NCBI GenBank assembly: GCA_949987565.1
Contig: OX465121.1
Location: 4,842,956-4,906,955, forward strand
DNA length: 64,000 bases
Origin: Luidia sarsii
Lineage: Eukaryota; Echinodermata; Asteroidea; Paxillosida; Luidiidae
Direction of reading: 5' to 3'
Shown here: one piece after another, positions 12,248 through 23,999 of the stretch
Layout: the number at the start of each line of letters is the position of its first letter
Position numbering within the stretch: position 1 is the first letter of the stretch
The notes under the pieces: model-generated
The model's input: the letters and a program-made list of their open reading frames with translations, nothing else
Told to the model about the DNA's origin: nothing
Database searches by the model: none
Program-made: the position numbers and the translations under genes

Positions 12248-12606
12248 GGCGGTGGTCATAGGTTGTGCCTTCTACCTCCATGATTGTGCAGCCTGCAATA
12301 TTGAAATGATCCTTTGTGTCAGATGTAAACCATTTTTCTCCTCGTTCGGCCGGCTTAACAACCTCTGTGACACCCGAGACTCCACCAGCCCCCACCCCCG
12401 GGGAACGATTGTGAGCGGCTTCTATACACCCTCTCGTGTCATCAAGTGTGACTAACTAAATTCAATCAAAATAGTTATCTTTTTTGTATGCAGTAATCGA
12501 CGGCTCGATTTATCCATAAAGCGAGGAAAAGACCATGCTTTATCGGATAACGACTCCATTGAAAATAAAGGACGATGAAGTGACAACATACAGGTATCAA
12601 TAATTA

Positions 12607-12656
12607 GGAGGGCCTGACGTTTTGATTCGAGCAGGACTTTTCTCAAAGGCAGTGGG
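12607..12656 (-). repeat. GAAACGTC-family repeat copy
   Basis: On the minus strand the order is ctttgagaaaagtcctgctcgaatcaaaacgtcaggcc-like, a diverged copy of the element seen at 19.8, 51.6 and 54.1 kb. The CGAAACGTC core is mutated to CAAAACGTC. Confidence 0.65.
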
Positions 12657-13194
12657 AATTCAATTTGCACAGGTAATTAAATTCGGCGCAAGACGCCGTC
12701 CACTCTAAAGGTGCCTTTTAGTTTCTGCCGCGCTGACCTGAAAGAGAGATTTCGTTTTCACGAGGCAAAGCGTGGAGCGAATGTGCCGAGTACCAGTTAC
12801 CAATGTTCGAACATGCAACATCTGCCAGGTAACCCTCTTTTTGTTTCTAGAAAGTTCAAACTGTACTGCGTGAACGCGATTCAATGGTACCCGCTACTAT
12901 ACTGTACAGAACGCTGATCCGAAATTATTTTTGGATTTTCGAAAGGGTCTCCGCAAAAGACACTTTACCAGTAAAATCCATGCTACGGGACTGTTTTGCA
13001 ATGTTGCTAACAATCCAACTGTTTTCACACACGTTCTGCGGTGTATTTGCAAGTTTTCAGTTTTGATGCTTATGAGAATTTCAACTTTCATGAGTAAATT
13101 TGTGATGTCATCACAGGATCATGCAACAGAAACTCAATGGGTTGTGTACAAAAGTTTCTGAAAATTTCTGGTTTTTCCTGCAGACCTATCCCTA

Positions 13195-13566
13195 AACAAA
13201 GGGATAACACAACATTGGTCGAGGTCAAAGAATAGCATCCATACCTTGTCTGATTCAACATAGGCCTATGCATGAAATAGCACACCTGTGAAAATTTCAG
13301 CTCAATCCACCAACCGAGTCTCGAGAAAATAGCGAAAAACTGCTTCATTTGTTTCGCGAAAATGCAGCATTCAACGAATGGTTCTGAAAAATCGTTAAGA
13401 TCTAAACTATTATCTTTACTCGTTTCTCCAAAAAAACAGACATTTAGACAGAAATACTTCAGTGCGAGGTTGCTACTATAACAATCTTCAAACTGTCAAA
13501 GTTTCATGCAAATCTGTGAATAATTTTTTTTCTCCGATGTTATCAATATTGTGTAGGGACTAAAGC
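13195..13566 (+). repeat. Long dispersed repeat, copy 1 (shared-tail family)
   Basis: About 370 bp that align along nearly their whole length with 17488-17848. Shared blocks include ggtcgaggtcaaagaatagc, cagctcaatccgccaa-like sequence, ttcgcgaaaatgcagcattc, and a terminal segment with cagtgcgaggtt, atcttcaaactgt and a gtgtaggg end. The last 130 bp also match the 3' half of the tRNA-Lys-like SINE at 54.6-54.9 kb. No coding capacity was seen. Confidence 0.85.
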
Positions 13567-14039
13567 TAAGCTAAGCTGAGCTAAGGAAAGTAACCCAGAT
13601 CCCCGGCGAAATGGGTAAACATTTTGGTTAACGGCTGTATACCCGACTCACTCCACGTGTGGTTAAAATTCTTTTCTTCACTCGTTTTGTTGTTTCCTAC
13701 AATCAAGCACGAACCAGACTGAAGCTACATAAAAAAAGGTGAATGACAAAAAAGAAAAAAACCTTTTGGGTTTTTTCTGCCTCTGTGTTTGCCTCAAAAT
13801 CATAATGACTAAAATGATGGATGGGCCCTATCACCTTCGCTACCCCCTACTGACTGGAATTATTTTTTTTCTTCATATGTTTCTTTTCTTCCACACTTTT
13901 GTCGCAGGGAACATGCAGGTTTGGGGAGAGGGGGAGGTGAGGACTGTCGTCTATTAAATCGAGTTCACCGAGGCACGGCGACCGTTTTCCCGGCCAGCGC
14001 GCACGGAGAAGAAGGGTTACCCGAACCCGCGGGAGGGTG

Positions 14040-14432
14040 GGCCACGTGAGGGGCAAGGGGGAATGGAGGGAGAGAGAGGGAGAGAGAGAGTGAGAGGGGG
14101 AGAGGGAGAGAGAGACAGGGGAGGGAAAGAGGCAGAAAGGAAGAGAGAGTGAGAGAGAGAATGAGAGAGAGTGGAGAGAGGGGATGGGCGAATGGAGAGA
14201 GTGATAGAGAGATGCAGAGATACAGGGGAGTGAGAGAGAGGGAGAGAGAGGAGGGAGAGAAATGGAGGAGGGAGGGAGGGAGAGAGAGGAGGGAGGGAGA
14301 GAGACGAGGGCTAAAGGGAGAGTGAGAGGAGGGAGGGAGGGTTGAAGAGAGAAAGGAGGGATGGAGAGAGAGGAGGGAGGGTTGAAGAGAGGAAGGAGGG
14401 AGAGAGAGAGAGAGAGGAGGTTGGGAGGGAAG
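14040..14432. repeat. GA-rich tract
   Basis: Impure (GA)n/(GGGA)n on the plus strand, which is CU-rich in the RBM24-like pre-mRNA. The 183- and 229-codon minus-strand frames over it are Ser/Leu/Pro low complexity and are not genes. Confidence 0.85.
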
Positions 14433-14652
14433 GGGAAGGGCGATTTGGGCGGAAACAACATCAATAACACAAGCAACAACAACCCCAACCAATAGTAAAT
14501 TAACAAGACACGACAATGAAATTTACCCACCGTCACAGATCCCCCGAAGCAATACTATACATCCATAATAAATAATTACAACCCGATTGTCTGAAATTCG
14601 CCTTCTTTCCCCGGAGTCCGAAGTTTGTGTGTTCAACCGAAAGCTAAGCTGC

Positions 14653-14670
14653 GGGGGGGGGGGGGGGGGG
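14653..14670. repeat. Poly(G) run of 18
   Basis: Eighteen consecutive G residues. Such a run is unstable and prone to sequencing-length error. A second G11 run lies near 14892-14902. Confidence 0.9.
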
Positions 14671-15044
14671 TACATACAAAAGCCACAATGGCGCAAAAGA
14701 AATATGGATTCGCACTCCTTAATGGTCGTCAAATAGGGGGTGGGGGTTATTTAGCAGCAAAGAGGGGGATGAGGGTATAGAAGGGGTGACAATGGAACGA
14801 TTTCTCAAATGAGGCTATGCAGAGTCCAAAATGATGTTTCGTTTTTCGTTTTTCTTTTTGAACTCTGAGATCATGCCACTGGTTTGTCGGCGGGGGGGGG
14901 GGGTGGAAGCTCGGGGTGGTGAAAAGGCGCGAGTGGCCTACGTGCAGATTTGCAAAGTTTGTCGAATCTATTACCCCCGGTGAATTGTTCAGATTTGTTT
15001 TTTGAAAAGGAAGAGAGAGAGGGATAATGATAATAGGCCACATA

Positions 15045-15632
15045 TCAATAGGCTATTGTCACGGTGATGGGCCGGTAATTGACCCATCCCCCACGTGGCG
15101 TGGAAATTGTTGCTATTGTTGTTGTGTTTTCTTCTCTCCAGACGATTTCTAATAGACAGTTCTCATTTAGCGAACAATAATCGGGTACCATTTGGTGGCA
15201 TTGAGCTCCTAATGACCTACCCCCCCCATAAAGAAAGTGCCCGTTGGCAGTCTTGGTGAGCTGGGCAAAGACTGTTCGTGGTTTATGGATAACTTTGAGC
15301 AGCTCCGTGAGCACCCATCCTATCGCCTTGACAACGACCTCGGCCATCTTGGTCAGGCACCCCAGCGTGCCGAATGGCGCGACCCAACCCGCATCCATGC
15401 CATCCCCACGCCACCGAAGACCGGGCACCAGTCTATTTGTTTTAGGGTCTTGCGTGCGCGTACGGATGACATTGCGCAGACTCAAACCAGTGGATTTCGT
15501 GAACAGCCCGAATCGTTTGACTTTCATTCCTCTCATTATAGAGCTACGGTCTCCTTCATGTATGGCGGGCGGGCGGTTGTCCATACTCCCAGCCGAATGT
15601 GTTTTTTTTCCTAGCATGGGAAAGCCCATCAT
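15045..15632. other. Overlapping unassigned open frames on both strands
   Basis: The minus strand is open for 195 codons (15045-15632) and the plus strand for 125 (15237-15614) and 202 (15244-15852). The sequence is not low complexity and has balanced composition, which is unusual in this window. I recognise no family. Simultaneous openness of three frames suggests a GC-balanced repeat fragment or chance rather than a gene. No splice sites were identified at the edges. Confidence 0.2.
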
Positions 15633-16552
15633 AAAAATGAACTCCAGCTATTGGTTGGATGTTCCTCATTATAATAATGAATTATTCATGATGCAAAAGC
15701 ACGGGAAGTGTGTCTCACATGCATATACAGTGTGTACACGGGTTCATGTAGGCCTACATGTACTATGCGTGCGCAAACGGAATCTTATGAATAATTCACC
15801 ACGTGCGGAGAAACCCCGACCAATAGCAAGCGTTCATGCTAATGAAACGTGAGCCTTAGCCGTGTTTAGGGGGGAAAAGGGTCCTATTCTTGATCGCACC
15901 TTTTAGAGCAAGGGCTATGATCACGACGAGTTCGGCCGGCGCGTCGCAAGGTCAGGAAGAGAAAAAAAGAAAAAAAAAAGAAGAAAAAAAACCCCACACA
16001 CTTTCATGAACGGCTTACGAATCTTGTCAACAACCGTTTAATGAAATCCTTGCGTATTTCCTCAAAGCATTCAGCGGCTTATATACCAGCACACGACAAA
16101 ATCCCCCTTCTTCGCTTTTCCCCTTCTCTAGATCCTCCGCGGTATAGGACAAAAAATAAAGGGACATAAACACCCAGGTGCTGTATCGTTTTCTCTCTAA
16201 AGTACCTGGTCCAATTAAGCGTTAGAAGCTGTTGAAAAGGGATCGGAGCGTGCAGTAAACAAGACGGGATTAAGGTGCGACGGTGTATTCCTCCGTCAAT
16301 TGTGCAGAAAGAGAGAGAGAGAGAGAGGGGGAGAGAGAGACGAACAGATTTTGACGGCGGGACAGTGGTCTGATCTGTCTGCAAGGTCGAACCACGCATC
16401 GCTGCTGTTAATACCAAGCTTTGAAGACCCATAACAGACCGCGGGCAGCGATCATAGCGCCTGACAATACAACATTTTTAGAACTTTAAATCACGCCAGT
16501 CTTTTCTTTTCACCTGCCACTTACTACACCTTTCAAAGATACATCTTAACCC

Positions 16553-16612
16553 CCCCCAAAAAAAAAAAAAAAAAAAAAAATAAAAAAAAAAAAAATAAAA
16601 TTAAATAAAGTG
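16553..16612. repeat. C/A homopolymer tract
   Basis: A short C run followed by about 45 nt of nearly pure A with a few T interruptions. This is a possible old retroposon poly(A) tail, but no upstream element was identified. Confidence 0.6.
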
Positions 16613-16799
16613 AGCCACATTGTGGACAAATCATGATCAGGGTTTTATACCGCAAAGCTTTTTCTTTCAAGTTTTAGACCAAAAATCAAGTTTCCAATCG
16701 GCAAATTGGAAAATATGGACACCAACGAAGCAATATAAACCAGAATCTAACATTAAGTACCTGATTTTCGTTCGATTTTGTTTTCACCCTTTTAAATCT

Positions 16800-17012
16800 C
16801 AGTCGTCCGAGCATGGAAAAGCTCTGTCCGAAAAATGGTTTAGATCTCGGTGAGACGTAAACAATTTCTTTTACCAGTTTCTCCCAAACTACAACATTTT
16901 AGGCAGGAATATTTCAGTGCGAGGTTTATCCATCTTCAAACTGTATATTAAAGTTTCATGTAAATTTGTGAACATTTCTATTTTTACCAATGTTGTGTAG
17001 GGGCTTTAAGAG
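16800..17012 (+). repeat. Shared-tail family, shorter copy
   Basis: From about 16850 (gagacgtaaacaatttct) to 17012 it matches the 3' half of 17488-17848 and 13195-13566, including catttt, caggaatatttcagtgcgag and the aatgttgtgtaggggctttaa end. The upstream part is diverged or different. Confidence 0.75.
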
Positions 17013-17159
17013 CTGGGGAAAAGGTTGAAAGGATGTGAGGGAAGGAACTGGCCAGCCTACATCATCATGACGTGGCCTTGTCAAGGTGGCACACCCCTGT
17101 ACTATAGTATGACACAACCTGTATAGCATACCCATTTTCGGCTTAATTGTGTGCACAAT

Positions 17160-17320
17160 TCAATAAGGGTTTGCCCTGCCGGACGTAATAAGCGCTGAAT
17201 GGCCAAAGTGCATTATACACGAGTTCGGGGCAACGCGCTGTGCATTCAGCGCTGATTACTTCGAGCAGGGCAAACCCTCATTGAATGACATTCTCCTCGA
17301 CGCAAACATCACGTTAGTTC
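17160..17320. repeat. Fold-back of two SINE tails (inverted repeat)
   Basis: An arm at 17161-17204 (including agggtttgccctgc and agcgctgaat) is an imperfect inverted copy of 17243-17284 (including attcagcgctgatta and gcagggcaaaccctcatt). The right arm and its continuation to 17315 match the body of the tRNA-Ser-like SINEs at 22.2 and 58.1 kb. The structure looks like two oppositely inserted SINE fragments, able to form a ~42-bp imperfect hairpin. Confidence 0.75.
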
Positions 17321-17487
17321 TACTATTGTGCACAGCATGGGGGCTTTGAGTTTGGGAAACACATCGGCTGATCCGTTATCAATTTCCTCTTCGTTTTCAT
17401 CATTATGCGTGCGCACTCGGTTGAAGAGAAACGAACGAATCATGACATTTTGACCAGACTAGGTTTTGCTGGGACGGGAACCCGTTC

Positions 17488-17848
17488 AAAGGGATGACAC
17501 AACAGTTGGTCGAGGTCAAAGAATAGCATCAATACGTTGTCTGATCCAACGTATGCACGAAATAGCACGCCTGTGAAAATGTCAGCTCAATCCGCCAATC
17601 GAGTCTCGAGAAAATCGTGAAAACCGCTTCATTTGTTTCGCGAAAATGCAGCATTCAACGCATTGTTCCGAAAACTCGTTAAGATCTAGGGGTGAGACGT
17701 AAACGATTTCTGTACTCTTTTCTAAAAAAATAAACAGCATTTTAGACAGAAATATTTCAGTGCGAGGTTTCCACCATAACCATCTTCAAACTGTCTACGT
17801 TTCATGTGAGTCTGTGAACATTTCTGTTTGTCGATCTTACCAATGGGA
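17488..17848 (+). repeat. Long dispersed repeat, copy 2 (shared-tail family)
   Basis: This is the partner of 13195-13566, in the same orientation and collinear, with scattered substitutions and small indels. Its 3' part again carries cagtgcgaggttt and ccatcttcaaactgt, shared with the tRNA-Lys-like SINE. The two copies sit 4.3 kb apart. Confidence 0.85.
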
Positions 17849-18339
17849 CTCACGCGTGCTACACACTAAGGCAGTTCACATGTGGACTCAATGAGGCCGT
17901 GGGGGCTTCGGGAGATGAAAAAAAAAATTGGGGGCCGGCTTTTGAGGGCGAGTTGAACAACTTTTACCCACTACACCCTTTTCAATTCGGGCTTGGTCCG
18001 TTGGGACAAGATGCGAGGGGAACGGGAGGGGGGACAAATCTGGGTTGAAATGCCAACGCCCTCCGCAGGGGCTCTGGCGATTAACGAAAAAAGGGGGAGT
18101 TGTGCAAGGGAGGAGCCGGTTCCCTCCGATTCAACTGGAGTTCAAGGCGAGGGTAGACATTATGCCCATTCATGTGGTAATGGAGGGGGGTTGGGTGGGT
18201 GGTGGGTGGGTGGGTGGGGGTTGTTTTATGGGGGAAGGGGGGTAACACAAACTCGGCCGCGTCACGACCCACGTGCAGTCCTCTATAGGCGAACCCGCTA
18301 TCAATGCCATCTCTGTCGAATTCCATCAAGTCGAGCCTG

Positions 18340-18752
18340 AATCTCTCTCCACCTCCACCCTCTCTATACTCTCCTCTCTCTCCTCCCTCTCTCTCCTCAC
18401 CTTCTCTCTGTCTGTCTCCCCTCTCTCTCTCTCCCTCTCATCTCTCTCCCCTGTCTCTGTCTTTGTCTCTCCTCACCTTCTCTCTGTCTGTCTCCCCTCT
18501 CTCTCCCTCCCATCTCTCTCCCCTGTCTCTGTCTTTCTCTCTACCACCTCTTTCTCCCCATCTCCCCCTCTCTCCTCACCTTCTCTCTGTCTGTCTCCCC
18601 CTCTCTCTCTCCCCCTCTCTCTCCCTCTCTCCCTTCACCTCTCTCCCCTCTCTCTCTCACTCCCCTCTCTCTCCACTGTTTCCGTCTTTCTCTCTACCCC
18701 TTCTCTCCCTCTCACTCTCCCCCTCTCTCTGTCTCTCTCCCCTCTCCATATG
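18340..18752. repeat. CT-rich tract
   Basis: Impure (CT)n with CTGTCT and CCCCTCT interruptions. A ~60-bp segment containing accttctctctgtctgtctc recurs two or three times, showing internal duplication. The Ser/Leu-rich frames over it are not genes. Confidence 0.85.
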
Positions 18753-18764
18753 TCTCCCAAATGT

Positions 18765-18890
18765 CACCGGTACATTGTCCGATTGCCAGGCTGGCTCATT
18801 CAGACCGGTCCCTCGTGGGATTCGAACCCCTCTATTGTTTCCCTTTCTGTAGGCCAGGGGGGGGGGCGTTAACCTTTCATAGCCTCGATT
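18765..18890 (-). repeat. tRNA-Ser-like SINE fragment abutting CT tract
   Basis: On the minus strand there is an A-box-like aggttaacgcc, an anticodon-loop-like tacagaaagg, then a B box GGGTTCGAATCCC (reverse of 18817-18829), followed by a body of about 45 bp that runs straight into the GA (plus-strand CT) tract. The order and spacing match the SINEs at 22.2 and 58.1 kb, allowing for a C11 interruption. Confidence 0.6.
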
Positions 18891-19689
18891 TAGTGCAGAG
18901 GAAACTTCTGATTTTGAGAGAGAAAAAAATCCTGCTAGGATCGAAACGAAACTTTCGGTTTAACAAGGTTCGGGGTAATTCGAGTCAGTAAGCAGGTTGC
19001 AACGTATTTCTGTACGTTACTTTATGTGGAGAGATAAGATATCGAATATCTTATCAATGGGAAGTAAAGTAGGCTATTCAACCGACGTATCTCCCACTCA
19101 AACCTGACTTGCCTCTGATTTAGGCGCGCACGTAATACACTAATGTGTACAGAATGCTGTCACAGACGGCGGGAGTTTCGGCTCCAGTACGACAGAGGGC
19201 TTGCAGCGCGCGTCGAAGCGATTGTACCCGGTGCTAATACACGGGGCAGAGCTGAAAGCCTTTGGGTTTTATATTTCCTAGGTAGGTACGGCTTAACAAA
19301 CTGCCAAGGTCTGCATTAGGCCAACTCCAACAACCAGAAAACTAGCCTGCCGGGTTTTCTGTAGTCCCTGTTTGCTGATGAGAAAACGACAAAGACATTA
19401 CTGAAAGCAAACACGAGAGAGTGACGACTCATGTTCTCACCCCCCCCTCGTCTTAAGGATTAGAAGGACGAGAGGGAAAACGCAGCAAGATGATAAAGGC
19501 GTGGCACATCCCCACTGTCAATATACGGCACTCACACGTCGGCCAATGTCTGTAGCATTTGTGAGAAATTTTCTTTTTAAAACAAATGTTTTCCCGAAGG
19601 AAGAGTAGCCCAACAGGAAAAAAAAATTAACACAAAAACGGTTGCGAGCTGCTCACTGCTCAAACTTCCCCACATTTTTGTTTGTTTTC
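18891..19689. other. Intronic DNA, nothing firm
   Basis: Contains one degenerate GAAACGTC-family trace (ctgctaggatcgaaacgaaa near 18930) and otherwise unique-looking DNA. No gene was seen. Confidence 0.5.
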
Positions 19690-19714
19690 CCTAATCCCCC
19701 CTTCCTTGGTGTAC

Positions 19715-19857
19715 ATCTGCATCCCACTCCTTTCCCTTTTTGTCATTCCTCTGTCATGTGTGTCAGGGCTTTCCTTCCCCTGACTGTCTGTGTATGTCCT
19801 CGTCACTTTGCCTTTGAGAAAGGTCCTGCTAGGATCGAAACGTCGGGCCTTCTCTAA
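19715..19857 (+). repeat. GAAACGTC-family element, long copy 1
   Basis: A ~140-bp unit with the order ctgcatcccactcc, tcatgtgtgtcagggctttc, ctgactgtctgtgtatgtcc, then ctgctaggatcgaaacgtcg. It is nearly identical in order and sequence to 51529-51671, so it is a true dispersed repeat. No coding capacity or pol III boxes were recognised. Confidence 0.85.
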
Positions 19858-20465
19858 CGGCGTGTTCAACATGGTGATGGGGAGGTGACAGAGGGGCAAA
19901 CAATTTAGACACACATTTGGACACGCTTTAGAGCCAACGTGTTAATGGAGGTCTGATTGTGCGCCTGTGTAAGTGCACAGTGCGCGGCAGAACATTGAAA
20001 GCGTAAACAGCGATCCGTTGATAATCCGTAAAACCAAGAAAGCAACGAAGATGACAGCGAGGGTTGGGGAGGAGGAGGGGGGATGGGGGGGGGGAGAGAT
20101 GGAGAGAGGGAGAGGGGAGTGTGAAGGTGTCTATTTAAATGGATTTCTACCCTGGATGCTTTTTGTGGGGGGTGAAAGCGTTTTTTTTTCTCCGGCTGTG
20201 TGTACAGGGAATCACGCCACAAGATAATCCAGTCCAACCAATCTAGACAAGAACTCGTCGAATCACTTCCGAATAACGCTTGCAGAAAGAAAGAAAAAAA
20301 ACAGTATAAAAACCGTACCACTGTAAGGAATGTGTCTTTAATCAAGTTTTCTTCTCCTTCTTCTTCTTCATTTTGTGCCCCAACCACAAACCCCAAATCA
20401 CTAGAAGTCACGTTCAAGTGAGCTTTCGAGGTGTTATTTTGCTACTTATCTTTAAGAAATATGTA

Positions 20466-20668
20466 GGCCAATATATAGAGAGAGAGGGAGAGAGAAAGAG
20501 AGAGAGGGAGGAGGAGAGGGGATTGGGAGAGGGGGTGATAGAGAGAGAGGGACAGGGATGGAGAAATATAGAGAAGAAGAGAGAGAGATTGGGAGAGGGG
20601 GTGATGGAGAGAGAGGGACAGGGATAGAGAAATAGAGAGAGGGAGAGAGGGGGAGAGGGAGGGAAGCG
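20466..20668. repeat. GA-rich tract
   Basis: Impure (GA)n on the plus strand with a repeated ~65-bp block (gagggacagggat, then gagaaatagagaga-like). A flanking (CT)8 stretch lies at 20811-20825. The minus-strand Ser/Leu frames are artefacts. Confidence 0.85.
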
Positions 20669-21116
20669 ATGGTGCGAACCGTTGAAGATGAAGATGTCTG
20701 GCTTCGCTTAGAAGGATGGAGGGGGGAGCAGTCATGGAGGCACAGTAACAATGGGTGACCTCAAGCATCTCAAGTGGCCAATCCTGGTACACACAGCACG
20801 GAGCATTCACTCTCTCTCTCTCCCCGTCTCCCGCCAGCCACAAACAAACTCTCCGCACGGTGACAAAATGAGAATTGACAGGTGGATTGTGACTGGCCCT
20901 AAACTCAGCCCCGAGGTGAGGACAGCACTTAAATTGATAAGCCCAAAAGATGTTTCTTGTTAATCCCCGTTCGTTGCATATTTTGTTTATTTCTCGTCCA
21001 TCCGCTCTGGGGACAAACCCATTACCGCCAACCCAAACAACAAACGTCATCCATTGTTGTTACCACGACCACTCCCATACCTTATGCTCGCCAATTGGGA
21101 TTCAAGTCAACGTCCA

Positions 21117-22160
21117 ACCACCTACCTACCCACCTACCTAGTACCTACCTAGCTATACCTAGCTATACCTACCTACCCACCTACCTACCTACCTACCTAC
21201 CTACCTACCTAGTACCTACCTACCTACCTACCTACCTACCTACCTACCTACCTACCTACATACCTACCTACCTACCTACCCACCTAACTACCTACCTACC
21301 TACCTACCTACCTACCTACCTACCTACCTACCTACCTACCTACCTACCTACCTACCTACCTACCTACCTACCTACCTACCTACCTACCTACACACCTAAC
21401 TACCTACCTACCTACCCACCTACCTACCTACCCACCTACCTACCTACCTACCTACCTACCTACCTACCTACCTACCTACCTACCTACCTACCTACCTACC
21501 TACCTACCTACCTACCTACCTACCCACCTAACTACCTACCTACCTACCTACCTACCTACCTACCTACCTACCTACCTACCTACCTACCTACCTACCTACC
21601 TACCTATACCTACCTACCTACCTACCTACCTACCTACCTACCTACCTACCTAGCCACCTAACTACCTACCTACCTACCTACCTACCTACCTACCTACACA
21701 CCTACCCACCTACCTACCTACCTACCTAGTACCTACCTATACCTATACCTACCTACCTACCTACCTACCAACCTACCTAGTACCTACCTAGCTACCTACC
21801 TATACCTACCTAGCTACCTACCTATACCTACCTAGCTACCTACCTAGCTATACCTACCTACCTAGCAAGCTATACCTACCTACCTACCTACCCACCTACC
21901 TAGTACCTACCTAGCTATACCTACCTACCAACCTACCTAGTACCTACCTACCTAGCAAGCTATACCTACCTACCTACCTACCAACCTACCTAGTACCTAC
22001 CCACCTACCTACCCACCTACCTACCCACCTACCTAGTACCTACCTACCTACCTACACACCTATACCTACCTACCTACCTACCTACACACCTATACCTCCT
22101 ACCTACCTACCTACCTACCTACCTACCTACCTACACACCTATACCTACCTACCTACCTAT
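21117..22160. repeat. 1.04-kb (ACCT)n tetranucleotide block
   Basis: Essentially continuous (CCTA)n with phase breaks such as cctagtacct, agctatacct and cacacctata, which are more frequent after 21660. The break motifs themselves recur with longer periodicity, so parts have been amplified as larger blocks. It ends exactly where the tRNA-Ser-like SINE begins. The 234-codon plus-strand frame is a translation of the repeat. Confidence 0.95.
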
Positions 22161-22330
22161 GTGGTTAAGACGTCTGCACTAGAAAGCCACGGGTTCGAAT
22201 CCCGCCAGAGCAGCCAGAACTCACCAGGGCATCGGGCAAAGCACTGAGCATTCAGTCTTGATCACCTCGAAGCAGGGCAAAATCTCATCGAAGTGAGAAG
22301 TGAGAATTGCAGAAGTGAGTTCCGCACTTC
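22161..22330 (+). repeat. tRNA-Ser-like SINE
   Basis: GTGGTTAAGACGTCTGCACT and AGAAAGC, followed by the B box GGTTCGAATCC at 22192-22202, resemble the D-arm, anticodon region (tAGAAA as in Ser-AGA) and T-arm of a tRNA-Ser. The long variable arm is missing. A body of ~100 bp follows, with gcaaagcactgagcattcag and gaagcagggcaaaatctcat, shared with 58.1-58.26 kb and 17.2 kb. It is not a functional tRNA because it lacks a paired acceptor stem. Confidence 0.75.
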
Positions 22331-23129
22331 AATTGACAGTATGGAGCCAAGAGCTGAGAGACTTTAGGGCGTGGTATTTTCCGCCTCGAAAGTCATTTTA
22401 TGTTTTGCTACTGCCTTTTTGGGAGCTGGATTGAGTGACCTTTAGCCCGCATGTCAAAGGCACAGCGCCCTCTACGGATGGCATTGTTTCTTACCCTACC
22501 CCATCTGTCACATGCAGCGCCCTCAATTCGTCATGCATTACTCAACACTCCATTATTTTTTTCCCCAAACAGTGTGGTGCCAGACGACTCAAGTGATAAG
22601 AATAGTTTCTACCAAAAAAAAAAAACAAGAAAGGAGAAGACGAAGGGTCCAGGGTATGTGTGCACGACTGGGGAGTTACACCTTGCTAGGCAACCTTGTA
22701 TTTCCCTCCCCATTCAACAATAAACACTCGGAAGGTTCATACCCTTCAAATTCCAGTATACCGATTCTATCTATTTATCCCACCCCCCCCCCCCCCTCCT
22801 TGTTGGGCACCTGGGTATAAAGGTCGCCCGGTTCCAGCACAACAATGTCTGGGTCGCAAGGGTAATTTTTTTTCTTTCTTCCCAAAGTCGATAGAACCCG
22901 CAGCCCCGCACATATTCACGATCCAGTCACACACAAGCTGCACCCCGCACATCAAAAGTAAAACAGGGGTTAACCTTTGAACGTTTACACAGTCGTACCG
23001 TGCTTTATCATTTTTATGTAAACTGCCAACACGGCAGACGATTTTATAGATAGCTGCCAGTGGTGGTTAAGGGCTACTTATTATTGCAAGATTTTTTTTC
23101 TTTACATTTAATTCAATTCCATTCAATTA
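22331..23129. other. Intronic DNA, no gene recognised
   Basis: Unique-looking sequence with a C12 run near 22783-22797. Short open frames show no domain. Confidence 0.5.
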
Positions 23130-23366
23130 TCTCCACCTCTCTCTTTCTCCCTCTCTATTCTCTCTCTCTTTCTCTCTATCTCTCTCTCTCTCTCTCTCTA
23201 GATGTCCATCTCCCTCTCTCTCCTCTCTCCATCTCTCAGCCTGTCTCTACCTCTCTCCCTCCTCTCTCCTTCCTCTCTCTCCACTTCTCTCTCTCATCTC
23301 CTTACCTCTCTCTCTATCTCTTTCTATCTCTGTCTGTCTTTCTGTCTGTCTATCTTTATCCAGATT
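23130..23366. repeat. CT-rich tract
   Basis: Impure (CT)n/(CTGT)n on the plus strand, ending in ctgtctgtctat. The open frames over it are low complexity. Confidence 0.85.
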
Positions 23367-23694
23367 AGTAAATTACATGGGCGGGCATTGATTAATTAGC
23401 TTAGTGTGCCGCGGGTCACTATAATGTTCAGAAGTCGTTGATCTCTGTCTCCTCTCCCACCCCCAGACCCGTCCCGTCTCGTCCAGCCGACCGTATACCT
23501 GGGGAGTTCGCCGGGTACGGTGGTGGTGACAAACGGCCGCCAGACAGGGACCGTAACCCGACGACCGGGCCGGTGCCAGTGCCGGTGCCGTGCCGTGCCG
23601 TTCATTACCGGGCGGGGTTCAAGATCCAGACACCGGCGTCGACCCCTGAAGCCCACCGGGAGCTCGCCTGGGGGGCTAGGGGCCGACAGACGGG

Positions 23695-23992
23695 TCCATC
23701 AACTTTTCACCCCTTTCTGGGTCTGTCTGTGGCTCGATCCCTCCCTCTCTCTCGTCTTCCTTCCCCGATCTCTGTCTTTCTCTCTCCTGCCCTCCTTCTT
23801 CCTGCCTCTGTCTGTCTGTTTCTCTCCCCCCTTTGTGTGTCTATGTCACTGTTTCTCTCTCTCTTTCTCTGTCTCTGTCACTGTGTCCGTCTCTGTCCTT
23901 TTCTGCTTCTCCACCTCTCAATCTGTTCCGCTCTCTCTCCCTCTCTTTCACTTTCTCTCTCTCTCTCCCCCTCTCTCCCTCTTTGTTTGTGA
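23695..23992. repeat. CT-rich tract
   Basis: Impure (CT)n with tgtctctgtc blocks. It is separated from the previous tract by a GC-rich 300-bp segment (23400-23690), in which I see no gene. The 184- and 192-codon plus-strand frames spanning both are not supported. Confidence 0.85.
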
Positions 23993-23999
23993 GGAGGGG

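Noticed and set aside
22161..22210. Functional tRNA-Ser gene
   Set aside because: The Ser-like anticodon loop and B box are present, but the acceptor stem and long variable arm are missing. Several truncated copies exist in the window.
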